Below are positions 1 to 8,283 of a DNA stretch of 9,677 nucleotides, piece by piece. Under the pieces are notes generated by a model that did no database searches, was not told the origin of the DNA, and saw nothing but the letters and a program-made list of their open reading frames with translations. Within the stretch, counting starts at the first letter, position 1. Each line of letters opens with the position of its first letter. The position numbers and the translations under genes are program-made. This stretch comes from Clostridia bacterium (GTDB lineage Bacteria; Bacillota; Clostridia; Christensenellales; Borkfalkiaceae): assembly GCA_017628935.1 (NCBI GenBank), contig JAGBYC010000012.1:1-9677 (forward strand). Reading direction: 5' to 3'.

Positions 1-702
1 AACCGTTTTGAACGACTGGCTGTAATCGTTACTTAAATTAAAAGTTCTTGGAACGAATAATAAAATTTCATTATCAACGTACGCACCTTCGTTATAATTA
101 GCAAAATCAAACGTGCCTTGAAGCCCTGTAAGGTGGTTAAATTCATCGTTAGTTACAGTTATTTCCGTTGACGCTTTATCGCCGTAATTAACGGTGTAAC
201 CGTATTCGTAATAAGCCACTTTGTATTCGTTATTTATGTTTAATAACGTACTGTTTTTAACTTGCTTTTCACTATAACAAGGTTCAAAGTTATAAATAAA
301 ATCTTTAAAATAAGTTTTAGAAGTAACTTCGTTTTCAATTTTTTGTTCAACGCCGTTAATTACGTATTTGCCTTTTACTACAAGCGTAGACGTATAAACG
401 TAACCTGTTGTGCCGTACTTAACTTGAGCGTCGCTATCAAAATTAGTTAGGTTAGTAGTTAAAGTACCTTCGTCGATAACGAATTTTGCCGTTTGGTTAA
501 GGTTAGTGTAATCAGTTGTTTGATACGGTGTTTGGTAAGCCACGCTAACGTCGTACACGCACGTTTCGTTAATGTAGTTAGAGCCTATACCTTTATCACG
601 TTGATAATACTTACCGTCTAATATAAGCAACGTAGGGCTACAACTTGTTAGCACGAACAACGCACTTATTATAGACAAAAGTAAAGCAATAAATTTTTTC
701 AT
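1..702 (-). CDS. Uncharacterised lipoprotein, N-terminal part (runs off the left edge)
   Basis: The minus strand is open for 234 codons from ATG at 702 to the window edge, with no stop, so the gene continues beyond base 1. The N-terminus MKKFIALLLSIISALFVLTSC is a textbook type II signal peptide: two lysines, a hydrophobic core, and the lipobox L18-T19-S20-C21. The mature protein should be lipid-anchored at Cys21 on the outer face of the membrane. The rest is rich in Asn, Thr and Tyr and seems to alternate short beta-strand-like segments, as in many secreted beta-sandwich proteins, but no known domain is recognised. A GAGG ribosome binding site at 708-711 lies 5 nt before the ATG. The gene is transcribed divergently from addB. 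Codon habits match the neighbouring genes, so there is no sign of recent transfer. Function unknown; the lipoprotein call is strong, anything more is not supported. Confidence 0.85.
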   Translation of the reverse strand, partial: MKKFIALLLSIISALFVLTSCSPTLLILDGKYYQRDKGIGSNYINETCVYDVSVAYQTPYQTTDYTNLNQTAKFVIDEGTLTTNLTNFDSDAQVKYGTTGYVYTSTLVVKGKYVINGVEQKIENEVTSKTYFKDFIYNFEPCYSEKQVKNSTLLNINNEYKVAYYEYGYTVNYGDKASTEITVTNDEFNHLTGLQGTFDFANYNEGAYVDNEILLFVPRTFNLSNDYSQSFKTV

Positions 703-740
703 TTTTGCCTCGTTTTACGTTTTATATAAACTTTTAACTT

Positions 741-769
741 ATTTTAGCATATTTTTTTGAAAAAGTAAA
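741..769 (-). promoter_or_regulatory. Probable sigma-A promoter for the lipoprotein gene
   Basis: Read on the minus strand, an extended -10 element (TGC followed by TAAAAT, at 749-741) is preceded by a 17-bp spacer and TTTACT (769-764), which matches the -35 consensus at four of six bases. Transcription would start near 734, giving a leader of about 30 nt with the GAGG ribosome binding site in it. The call rests on motif and spacing only. Its -35 side overlaps the upstream part of the addB promoter on the other strand. Confidence 0.55.
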
Positions 770-785
770 AACAATTTTCTAAAAA

Positions 786-800
786 TATGGTAGAATATAA
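786..800 (+). promoter_or_regulatory. Probable extended -10 promoter for the addB operon
   Basis: TATGGTAGAATATAA contains the extended -10 signature TGn followed by TAGAAT (788-796). The -35 position at 17-bp spacing (768-773, AAAACA) is poor, as is common for extended -10 promoters. Transcription would start near 803, leaving a leader of about 90 nt before the addB ATG. No other sigma-A-like element in 703-892 on this strand fits as well. Confidence 0.5.
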
Positions 801-803
801 GTG

Positions 804-826
804 AAATTTAATATTTTATTAAATTT
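804..826. repeat. Perfect 10-bp inverted repeat at the presumed addB transcription start
   Basis: AAATTTAATA (804-813) is followed by TTT and then its exact reverse complement TATTAAATTT (817-826). It begins 8 bp after the presumed -10 element, so it would lie at the very start of the addB mRNA or act as a DNA operator. It is purely A/T, so a chance origin in this AT-rich leader is possible. It does not match the Firmicutes LexA box (GAAC-N4-GTTC). Confidence 0.4.
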
Positions 827-892
827 TTAAAATTATTGTCAAAAACTGTCACTATTTATTAGTTACAATAAAACAAAAACTAAAGGGTAGTT

Positions 893-3800
893 ATGAACAT
901 TATTAAAGCCTTAACAATTTCAGACTGTATTTCAAAAGCGTCGCAAATTGCCTCTAAATATAACGTGTTAGACGGCAAAAAATGTTACGTTTTTTGCGTT
1001 GATAAAATTGCTTTATCTTTCGAACTTGAAATTGCCAAAATTTGTGGTGGTGGCTTTTTTAATATCGACGTTAGCACCTTTACAAGATACATTACTATAC
1101 GCTCGGGCAACGTAAAAGCGTTGTCTAAAGAAGCGTCGGTAATGGCTATAAGAAAAATTATTTTAGAAAAGCAAAATTCACTTGTTTGCTTTAAAAATTT
1201 AAAATACTGTCCTAACTTATCAGTTACCGTTTACGAACTCATATCGCAACTTGCAAGCGCAAAGGTTACCCCTGAAGATTTATACGCTGTTTTAGATAAT
1301 CAAAACACTCTTGGTGGCGCGCTTAACTTAAAACTTAAAGACGTTACGCTTATTTACAGCGAATACCGTAAATATTTACAAACTAACGGGTATATCGACC
1401 GTAACGATTATTTAGATTTAATGCCGTCTATTATTTATAACGACGAATCGTTAAAAGGCGCAACCGTTATTTTAGCAGGTTTTTCTTCGGTAACCCGTCA
1501 ACGTGCAGAAATTTTTGAAGCGTTAAATAACGTAGCAGGCGAAGTGTACGCAGTAACTTTAGCAGGCGACAATAGTGAAGTTTATACTAACGAAACGTTA
1601 GAAAGGTTGCTAAAAATCGATAGTTTTGCAAGGGTTGAGCAATTTGTATCTAACCATTTAACAGAAGTTGATATTTTAAGTAAATATTTATTTAACCCCG
1701 AAGTTTTTAAACCTACTTTTAAAAAATACCCAACTAACGCAATAACCGTAACAGAGTATCAAGACGTTTATTCTGAAATTAAAGGTGTAGCAAAAGACAT
1801 TGTTAAAGAAGTTAAATTAGGTGGTAATAGGTATAAAAACGTAGCCGTTATGGTGGGTGGGCTTGACGATTACCGTTTAATTATTAATAAAGTTTTTAGT
1901 GAATACGGTATTCCTTATTATCTTGATAAAGCCGAAAATTTATCAAAGCACCCTATTTGCGCGTTCATATTAAACTTGCTTGACGTTACGCGTAAAAATT
2001 TAGCCGTTAAAGACGTTATAAAATTAGTTTCTAACGGTATGTTTACGGCTGAAAAAGAAAAGGCTGATAAATTTATAAATTATATTAAAAAATACGCTAT
2101 AACCCGTTCAAGCATTAAAAACGAATTTAAATATCAAACTGAAAATTTAGTTGATTTAGAAGAAATTCGTAATAAAGTTATTACAGTTTACAATAAATTA
2201 AACGGCGCAAAAACGGTAAGTAGCCTTATCGACGGCATTAAGTTTGCAATAGAGTTTTTATCTGTTGATAAAAATATAGAACTTTATAACCAAAAACTTA
2301 TAAATTACGGCGAAACCGTTTACGCAGAGTTTAACGATAAAATTTTAGATAAAGTTTACGCATTGCTTGACGAAATTAAATTCGTGCTTGGCGATGGTAA
2401 AATTAGTTTAATTGATTTTAAAACGGTATTTTTAAGTGGTGCTACGTCTACTTCAATAGGCGCAATTCCACTTTTTAACGATGCCGTTTACGTTGGCGAA
2501 TGTAAAGACGTTAAAATTAAAAACGCCGATATTTTATACGCTGTTGGTATTAGTGGTAATATTCCTTTTGCTAAAAGCGATTCGGCACTTTTAACTGACG
2601 GCGATTTAGCGTCGCTTGACGAATTTAAAATTATAGTTGAGCCAAAAATCAAAATAGTTAATAAGCGTGAAAAAGAAAATATTTCAGTGGCCTTTATGTC
2701 GTTTAATAAAAAATTAAAGGTGTCACTTTCTAACGCTAACGCATCAGGTAAGGGTACGGTAAAGTCTGAAATTATTACGTACCTTACCAAAATTTTCGAT
2801 ATTAACGTTATTTCAGCGCGTAAAAAAGAAACGGAAGTTGATTCTATATTACTTAAAGGCTATAAATACGATAACGACGCTATTAACGAATTTATTAGTG
2901 ATAAATACTTATCAAAAGCGTCAACTTATTTAGAGGTTGCCAAATTAAAACAAAACCTTGATAAACGTAAATCAAGCGTTGAATTAGCATCGGTAAACGA
3001 CGCCGTTTCTTCACTTGATGGAGAAATTAAAACTAAGGTTGACGGTATTTTAAATATCGTTACCGAAAAACCAAGCATTATAAAAAACGCTAACGCGTGT
3101 TTAAGTGGCGAAGAAATAAGCGCAACCACGTTAGAAGAATATTTTGCGTGCCCGTACTCTAACTTTATTAGAAACTCTTTACGCTTAAAAACTACTGAAA
3201 CGGGCGAAATGCAACAAAACGAAATAGGTACGCTTTTGCACGCTCTTTTAGAAACGTACGTTAATAGAATTAGTGAAGTTACGTCAATTGAAACGTCTAA
3301 CGCGTTAGTTGATAATATTATTAGCGAACTTTACGCTAAAGAAGAATACGCTAAATATGTAGAAAAACCTATGTATAGGTACGTGTTTAATAAACTTCAA
3401 AGCGAAGGCAAAAAGGCGTGCTATAACGCTTATGAAACGCTTGTAGGCTCTGAATTTAAACCTAAATATTTAGAACTTAAATTTGGCGAAAACAAAGCCG
3501 TAAAAGGCATAAAACTCAACGCTAAAAGTGGCGAATATAAAGTTAAAGGCACTATTGATAGAGTTGACACGGCAGGTAATAAAGTTAGAATTATCGACTA
3601 TAAGTCGGGTAAAACACACCCGGACGTAACGTCGTTTTTCGTTGGTAAAAACTTGCAATTATATCTTTATATGAACGTATTTAAAGGCGAAGAATACGAA
3701 CCGTCAGGCGCGTATTATTTCCCTATTAAAAACGACTATGAAGAAGAAGGTAAAAAAACTAAACGAATAATGCAAGGTAACACTTTAGATAGTGAAGAAG

Positions 3801-4171
3801 TTATTAAACTTACCGATAAAAACTTAACTAACGGCAGTTCAAGTAGTTTAGTTAGCGTTAGTTTAAAGCAAGACGGAACGCTTACTGGAAATTCTAGCGT
3901 TTTAACTAAAGAAGAAATGTCGGCTTACCTTGATTACGCCGTTATGATAGCGTCTAAAGGGGTTGACGAAATTAATTTAGGTTACGTAAAACCGTCTCCG
4001 TACGACGCTAATACTAAATGCGTTTATTGTGAGTACGGTGGACTTTGTAAGCGTATGATTAAAGAAGGCGACAATAGAAAGGTTAAGGGTGTATGCGCTA
4101 CAACCGTTGTTAACGCCGTTAAATATGAAAAACAAGCGCAAAGTGAAATTTTAACTAAAGGAGAAAACTAA
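893..4171 (+). CDS. addB: ATP-dependent helicase/nuclease subunit AddB (RexB-like)
   Basis: AddB pairs with AddA to unwind and resect double-strand breaks and load the way for RecA; in known systems it carries a second nuclease, an Fe-S cluster and the Chi-reading surface. The 1,092 residues are close to RexB length and a little shorter than the roughly 1,170 of B. subtilis AddB. The C-terminal RecB-type nuclease is intact: H783 in GTLLHALLE, D889 in GTIDRVD, D902 and K904 in IIDYKSG, and Q922 in LQLYLY. Four cysteines fit the nuclease-staple Fe-S cluster: C753 in FACPYSNF, then C1043, C1046 and C1052, with the usual CxxCx5C spacing. The N-terminus has no Walker A motif, so the UvrD-like half is probably a scaffold. 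ATG 893 has AAAGGG 5 nt upstream. The stop overlaps the addA start by 1 nt, indicating translational coupling. Identification is firm. Confidence 0.95.
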   Translation: MNIIKALTISDCISKASQIASKYNVLDGKKCYVFCVDKIALSFELEIAKICGGGFFNIDVSTFTRYITIRSGNVKALSKEASVMAIRKIILEKQNSLVCFKNLKYCPNLSVTVYELISQLASAKVTPEDLYAVLDNQNTLGGALNLKLKDVTLIYSEYRKYLQTNGYIDRNDYLDLMPSIIYNDESLKGATVILAGFSSVTRQRAEIFEALNNVAGEVYAVTLAGDNSEVYTNETLERLLKIDSFARVEQFVSNHLTEVDILSKYLFNPEVFKPTFKKYPTNAITVTEYQDVYSEIKGVAKDIVKEVKLGGNRYKNVAVMVGGLDDYRLIINKVFSEYGIPYYLDKAENLSKHPICAFILNLLDVTRKNLAVKDVIKLVSNGMFTAEKEKADKFINYIKKYAITRSSIKNEFKYQTENLVDLEEIRNKVITVYNKLNGAKTVSSLIDGIKFAIEFLSVDKNIELYNQKLINYGETVYAEFNDKILDKVYALLDEIKFVLGDGKISLIDFKTVFLSGATSTSIGAIPLFNDAVYVGECKDVKIKNADILYAVGISGNIPFAKSDSALLTDGDLASLDEFKIIVEPKIKIVNKREKENISVAFMSFNKKLKVSLSNANASGKGTVKSEIITYLTKIFDINVISARKKETEVDSILLKGYKYDNDAINEFISDKYLSKASTYLEVAKLKQNLDKRKSSVELASVNDAVSSLDGEIKTKVDGILNIVTEKPSIIKNANACLSGEEISATTLEEYFACPYSNFIRNSLRLKTTETGEMQQNEIGTLLHALLETYVNRISEVTSIETSNALVDNIISELYAKEEYAKYVEKPMYRYVFNKLQSEGKKACYNAYETLVGSEFKPKYLELKFGENKAVKGIKLNAKSGEYKVKGTIDRVDTAGNKVRIIDYKSGKTHPDVTSFFVGKNLQLYLYMNVFKGEEYEPSGAYYFPIKNDYEEEGKKTKRIMQGNTLDSEEVIKLTDKNLTNGSSSSLVSVSLKQDGTLTGNSSVLTKEEMSAYLDYAVMIASKGVDEINLGYVKPSPYDANTKCVYCEYGGLCKRMIKEGDNRKVKGVCATTVVNAVKYEKQAQSEILTKGEN
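4157..4163 (+). promoter_or_regulatory. Ribosome binding site of addA, inside the end of addB
   Basis: AAAGGAG lies 7 nt before the addA ATG, within the last codons of addB. Together with the TAATG stop/start overlap at 4169-4173, it indicates coupled translation that would keep the two subunits near equal amounts. Confidence 0.8.
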
Positions 4172-7100
4172 TGGCTTTTACTAAGTATCAACAAAAAGCA
4201 ATAGAGCATAACTTAGGTAACGCCATTGTTTCTGCGTCGGCAGGGTCGGGTAAAACCACGGTAGTAATTGAACGTATAGTGCGTTTAATTATTGAAAAAG
4301 GCGTTAGCGTTAATAATATTTTAGCAGTTACTTTCACAACTATGGCAGCAGCCGAACTGAAAGAAAAGTTAAAAGATAAAATTATTGAAAAAATCAACGC
4401 CACCGAAACGTCAAGCGAAGAAAAAGTTCGTTTAAAAACTGAACTTGAATTCGTTAACGGTGCAGATATTTCAACCATACACTCTTTTTGCAACAACTTA
4501 ATAAAAAAATATTTTTACGCTATCGACGTTGACTCTACCTTTGAAATTTGCGACGAAACTAAGGCTCAAAAATTAAAATTAGAGGCTATGGATAACGCTT
4601 TTGAAAAGTTGTATGAAGAAAATTCGCCACAATTTTTAACGGCGTTAGACGTGTTTTCAAGGGGTAGAACTGATAGGAATTTACGTGATACGGTATATAG
4701 TTTTGCATCGTTTATAGAATCTGAAGTTGACGTTAACGCCGTAACTAATAGAACTGAGTTTTCAACTAAAAACGTAACTGAGTTACTTAACGTATTTTTG
4801 TTAAAATACTATCAAGCGCGCATTAGTTTTATTTATAATAAACTTTTAAAAATAAAGCCGTTTTTTGAGGGTATAACTCATCGTGAAGAACAAATTGCAC
4901 TTTTTGAAAGTAAGCTTATAGGCGCGTTAAACGCTAATAATTATACTGAATTAGCGTCAATTTTTACTAACGCTAAAATTAAAAGAAAAAACAAGCAAAC
5001 CGAGTACGACGAAATTTTAAAATCGTACCATAAAGAGTTTGAAGAATTAGCCGAAGAAGGGCTTGAAATTTTTTATTTATCGTCTAACGAAAACGTTAAG
5101 TTAGTTGATACGGTGTTTAAAGAATACGAAAGTTTAGTTTACGTTTACAATAAGTATAATGAAGAATACGTTGCGCTCAAACGCGATGAAAACTTGGTTG
5201 ACTTTTCCGACTTAGAGCATTATGCTTACAAACTTTTACTTAACGGCGAAATTTTAAATGCAGTTAAAAATCAATACAAGTACGTGTTTATCGACGAGTA
5301 TCAAGACGTAAACGGCGTTCAAGAAAAAATTGTTGAATTATTATCTAACGCTAACGAATTTATGGTTGGCGATAGTAAGCAAAGCATATACGCTTTTCGT
5401 GGCTGTAACCCTAAATACTTTATTGAAAAAAACGACGCGTACGTTAACGGCGTAGACGGTAACGTTGCTATACCACTTGATAAAAACTTCCGTTCAAGTA
5501 AAAGCGTTGTTAATATGGTAAATAGCGTATTTTCACGCATAATGACTAAAAGTTTTGGTGGGCACGATTATAGCAAAAACCAAATGCAATACGGTGGTCT
5601 ATATACTAACGAAAATGCTGGCGTAGAGTACGAAGGTAAAGCCGTTATCGACGTTATTGTAAACGACGTTGAAAGTGATAAAGCACCTATCTTAGAAGGC
5701 GTGTATTCCGTTAAAAAAGCCGACGCGTTAGGTATGGCGAAAGAGGACGTTGGCACTGAAGAAAAACTTGTATATCGCCTTATTTGTGACGCGTTAGGCA
5801 AAAAATATTACGATATTAAAAGTAAAACTGAAAAAGAAGTTACATACGGCGATATAGTTATTTTAATGCGTTCGGTTACGGGGCTTGGCGAAAAAATTAT
5901 TAACTATTTAGTTAAAAAAGGCGTTCCCGTTTCTGCCGAAACAAAAGAAGGTATAGGCGACTATCCTGAAATTAAAACGCTTGTTAACTTTATTAAACTT
6001 ATTTCCTTGGCTGAGCAAGACGTTCCACTTGCAAACACTTTACTTGACTTTTTTAACGTAAGTGATGAAGAACTTGCCGAAATTCGTAGTTACGGCGATA
6101 AGTTTATTGATAGGTACGCAACGTTTTACGACGTTGTAAAAGCGTATGCTTTACTTGATAATGAACTTGCTGAAAAACTTAAAGCATTTTTTATCTACTT
6201 AGATAAAACGCGCGTGTTACTTGAATTTGCTACGGCAGGCGACGTGTTAACGCGTGTTATTAGTGAAACGGGTTACGACGCTAAAATAATGGCGTCTAAC
6301 TTTGGTGATGCAAAAATGCGTAGAATTGAACGCTTTATAACGGCTATCAGTAACACTACGGTTAACGACTTTGTTTTAAGCATCGACGATATTTTGGCAA
6401 AAATAACCGTAAACGAATCGGCAGGCGAAAACACCGTAAAAGTAATGACAATGCACGGTTCTAAGGGGTTAGAATTCCCTTACGTTATAATTGCAGGGAC
6501 AGACAAGGCGTTTAATTTTAGTGACGCGCAAGGCTTTTTTATAAAAGATAGAGATTTAGGCGTAAGTTTAAAATCAATTAACCGTGAAGAAAAACTTATT
6601 CATGAAAATCTTCACCACGCAATACTTAATAAAAAAATTAAAGAGCAAGCCGTGTTTGAAGAGGTGCGCTTATTTTACGTAGCGCTAACGCGTGCTAAAT
6701 ACGAACTTCACGTAATAGTTAGTGAAGATAAGTTAAAGTCAAACGATATTTATATCGGTAACGCTACTTGCGAAACTCAATTTTTAAAAGAAAGTGATGC
6801 AGAAATTTGCCGTCATTACGAAAGCGAACTTATTTTCGACACGCCTAATTACGAAAAAATGGTGGCAGGTAACGAAATTAGCAGTGAACTTTCAAGTCTT
6901 ATTAAGCGCAATTTAACCCTTAGTTACGCTTATCAAAACGACACCGTTTTACCGGTAAAAAGTTCCGTTTCTAAAATAAATTCGGCTACTACCGACGAAT
7001 ATTACAAAACGGTTGAAGTGTTTGGTGAAAGCGACGCTGAAAAGGGTACTTTATACCATAAAGCGCTTGAACTTGTTAATTTTTACGCTGACGTTGACGC

Positions 7101-7518
7101 TGAACTTAGCCGTTTAACTACTTTAGGTGCGTTTACAAATGATGAGTTAAATACGTTAAGTGCTGAAAAACTTAAAAACATATTAAAGCTTGAAGTTTTT
7201 AATGAAATTAAAACGCATAAACTTTATAAAGAACTTAAATTTTATAATTTAGTTAGTCCAAGCGAAATAGGTTTAGTTGGTAACGACGCTGAAATTTTAA
7301 TTCAAGGTATAATCGACTTAGTTGCTATTAAAGATAATAAAGCCGTGCTTATCGACTATAAACTTTCAAAAATTGCAAGCGACGGCGACCTTATTGCAAA
7401 ATACTATAAGCAGTTAAAACTTTACGCGCTTGCTATTGAAAAGTCGCTAAAAATAAAGGTTGATAAAGTTTATTTAGTTAACATTTTGCAAGAAAAGTGC
7501 ATTGAAGTAAAATTATAG
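4171..7518 (+). CDS. addA: ATP-dependent helicase/nuclease subunit AddA (RexA)
   Basis: AddA is the motor subunit: a UvrD/Rep-type superfamily 1A 3'-5' helicase fused to a RecB-family nuclease. All helicase motifs are visible in order: Q motif KYQQKAIEH (5-13), Walker A ASAGSGKT (22-29), Ia TFTTMAAAEL (54-63), Ib STIHSFC (101-107), Walker B IDEYQD (374-379), III GDSKQSIYAFRG (400-411), IV DKNFRS (437-442), V TMHGSKGLEF (760-769), and VI YVALTRAK (836-843). The C-terminal nuclease keeps H963, D1049 in QGIIDL, and D1062 and K1064 in LIDYK, followed by a QLKLY segment. At 1,115 residues it is about 120 shorter than B. subtilis AddA, with no motif lost. It starts at ATG 4171, overlapping the addB stop by 1 nt. 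The Q-motif Trp seen in B. subtilis AddA is replaced here. Identification is firm. Confidence 0.98.
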   Translation: MAFTKYQQKAIEHNLGNAIVSASAGSGKTTVVIERIVRLIIEKGVSVNNILAVTFTTMAAAELKEKLKDKIIEKINATETSSEEKVRLKTELEFVNGADISTIHSFCNNLIKKYFYAIDVDSTFEICDETKAQKLKLEAMDNAFEKLYEENSPQFLTALDVFSRGRTDRNLRDTVYSFASFIESEVDVNAVTNRTEFSTKNVTELLNVFLLKYYQARISFIYNKLLKIKPFFEGITHREEQIALFESKLIGALNANNYTELASIFTNAKIKRKNKQTEYDEILKSYHKEFEELAEEGLEIFYLSSNENVKLVDTVFKEYESLVYVYNKYNEEYVALKRDENLVDFSDLEHYAYKLLLNGEILNAVKNQYKYVFIDEYQDVNGVQEKIVELLSNANEFMVGDSKQSIYAFRGCNPKYFIEKNDAYVNGVDGNVAIPLDKNFRSSKSVVNMVNSVFSRIMTKSFGGHDYSKNQMQYGGLYTNENAGVEYEGKAVIDVIVNDVESDKAPILEGVYSVKKADALGMAKEDVGTEEKLVYRLICDALGKKYYDIKSKTEKEVTYGDIVILMRSVTGLGEKIINYLVKKGVPVSAETKEGIGDYPEIKTLVNFIKLISLAEQDVPLANTLLDFFNVSDEELAEIRSYGDKFIDRYATFYDVVKAYALLDNELAEKLKAFFIYLDKTRVLLEFATAGDVLTRVISETGYDAKIMASNFGDAKMRRIERFITAISNTTVNDFVLSIDDILAKITVNESAGENTVKVMTMHGSKGLEFPYVIIAGTDKAFNFSDAQGFFIKDRDLGVSLKSINREEKLIHENLHHAILNKKIKEQAVFEEVRLFYVALTRAKYELHVIVSEDKLKSNDIYIGNATCETQFLKESDAEICRHYESELIFDTPNYEKMVAGNEISSELSSLIKRNLTLSYAYQNDTVLPVKSSVSKINSATTDEYYKTVEVFGESDAEKGTLYHKALELVNFYADVDAELSRLTTLGAFTNDELNTLSAEKLKNILKLEVFNEIKTHKLYKELKFYNLVSPSEIGLVGNDAEILIQGIIDLVAIKDNKAVLIDYKLSKIASDGDLIAKYYKQLKLYALAIEKSLKIKVDKVYLVNILQEKCIEVKL

Positions 7519-7555
7519 TTTAAATTTATTAAATACCGTTAATAATTACCTTGTT

Positions 7556-7560
7556 AGGAG
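7556..7560 (+). promoter_or_regulatory. Ribosome binding site fixing the start of the membrane protein
   Basis: AGGAG ends 5 nt before ATG 7566. This selects ATG 7566 over an in-frame TTG at 7551, which lies upstream of the AGGAG and has no Shine-Dalgarno sequence of its own. Confidence 0.85.
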
Positions 7561-7565
7561 TTGTT

Positions 7566-8246
7566 ATGAAAGTATTTAATTTAGTTATTAACTTTATTAC
7601 TAATTTATGTTTAGGTAGTTATTTGCCGTATATAATTTTAGGCTTAACGCTAACCGTATTTATAACGCTAATTATAACCTTTATAGTAAGCGTAAGCGTT
7701 AAAAAACCGTTAAGATATACGGCTATAAAATACCTACTTTCTGCGTTAATTTTAATAAATATAGCGCTATGTTTTTTAGAGTATTTTTTCAAAAAAGAAG
7801 TGTTTAGTATAAGCGCGTCACTAATAATTTATAGCGTTTTATTAGTAAGCATTACGCTAATTTTTACGTCAATTTTAAGTGTAGTAAAAAGCGCTAAATT
7901 AAAAGTTAAAAAATCAACTAAAAATGAAATTAACGTACCCGTTCATAGTGAAAACGTTGTTGAAATTAACGGAGCAAATAACCGTGAAGTTATAAAAATT
8001 AAATGCGTTAATCCAACGGCGTACGGTGGAGAGTTTGACGGATTTTTAGATATTTCATATCTAAAAAGTTTACTTTCACAATTAAACGAAAAAAATTTAA
8101 CTGAAGAAGATAGAAAAGATTTAGAAGATTTTGAAGTTTATTTAATGAATTTTGCAAGCCGTCAACCATACCGTAGCGAAAGGGTTAAATTAAGCGCGTA
8201 TTTATCTGATTTTATTAAAAAACTTGCGCGCTATAACGTTTGCTAA
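7566..8246 (+). CDS. Three-helix membrane protein of unknown function
   Basis: The 226-residue protein is not recognised. Three hydrophobic helices are clear: about 20-45 (PYIILGLTLTVFITLIITFI core), 52-73 and 83-107. Positive clusters follow helix 1 (KKPLR, 46-50) and helix 3 (KSAKLKVKKSTKN, 108-120), so by the positive-inside rule the N-terminus faces out and the roughly 115-residue C-terminal half lies in the cytoplasm. That half has a beta-like stretch (about 130-148), then charged helices with an acidic run (LTEEDRKDLEDFE, 178-190) and a basic end. No catalytic motif is seen. It sits 47 nt after addA and 37 nt before the exonuclease gene, on the same strand with no terminator between, so it is probably in the addBA operon. 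A membrane anchor or adaptor role is only a guess. Confidence 0.8.
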   Translation: MKVFNLVINFITNLCLGSYLPYIILGLTLTVFITLIITFIVSVSVKKPLRYTAIKYLLSALILINIALCFLEYFFKKEVFSISASLIIYSVLLVSITLIFTSILSVVKSAKLKVKKSTKNEINVPVHSENVVEINGANNREVIKIKCVNPTAYGGEFDGFLDISYLKSLLSQLNEKNLTEEDRKDLEDFEVYLMNFASRQPYRSERVKLSAYLSDFIKKLARYNVC

Positions 8247-8270
8247 CAAATAAAAAAACGCCGTAAGGTG

Positions 8271-8276
8271 AAAGGA
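8271..8276 (+). promoter_or_regulatory. Ribosome binding site of the exonuclease gene
   Basis: AAAGGA lies 7 nt before ATG 8284. The 37-nt gap after the membrane protein gene holds this site and no terminator or convincing promoter, supporting co-transcription. Confidence 0.7.
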
Positions 8277-8283
8277 AACACTA

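Noticed and set aside
262..450. Plus-strand open frame of 62 codons
   Set aside because: It is antisense to the lipoprotein gene, which has a signal peptide and ribosome binding site; this frame has no known domain and no good start signal.
757..762. TTGAAA as the -35 element of the addB promoter
   Set aside because: It is 28 bp from the TAGAAT -10 element, far too long a spacer for sigma-A.
2488..3658. Minus-strand open frames of 62-100 codons inside addB
   Set aside because: They lie opposite a well-supported coding frame, lack recognisable domains, and arise from the codon bias of addB.
4188..5801. Minus-strand open frames of 73-102 codons inside addA
   Set aside because: They are antisense to conserved helicase motifs and show no independent coding evidence.
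7551..7565. TTG start at 7551 for the membrane protein
   Set aside because: The AGGAG at 7556-7560 lies downstream of it and is ideally placed for ATG 7566.
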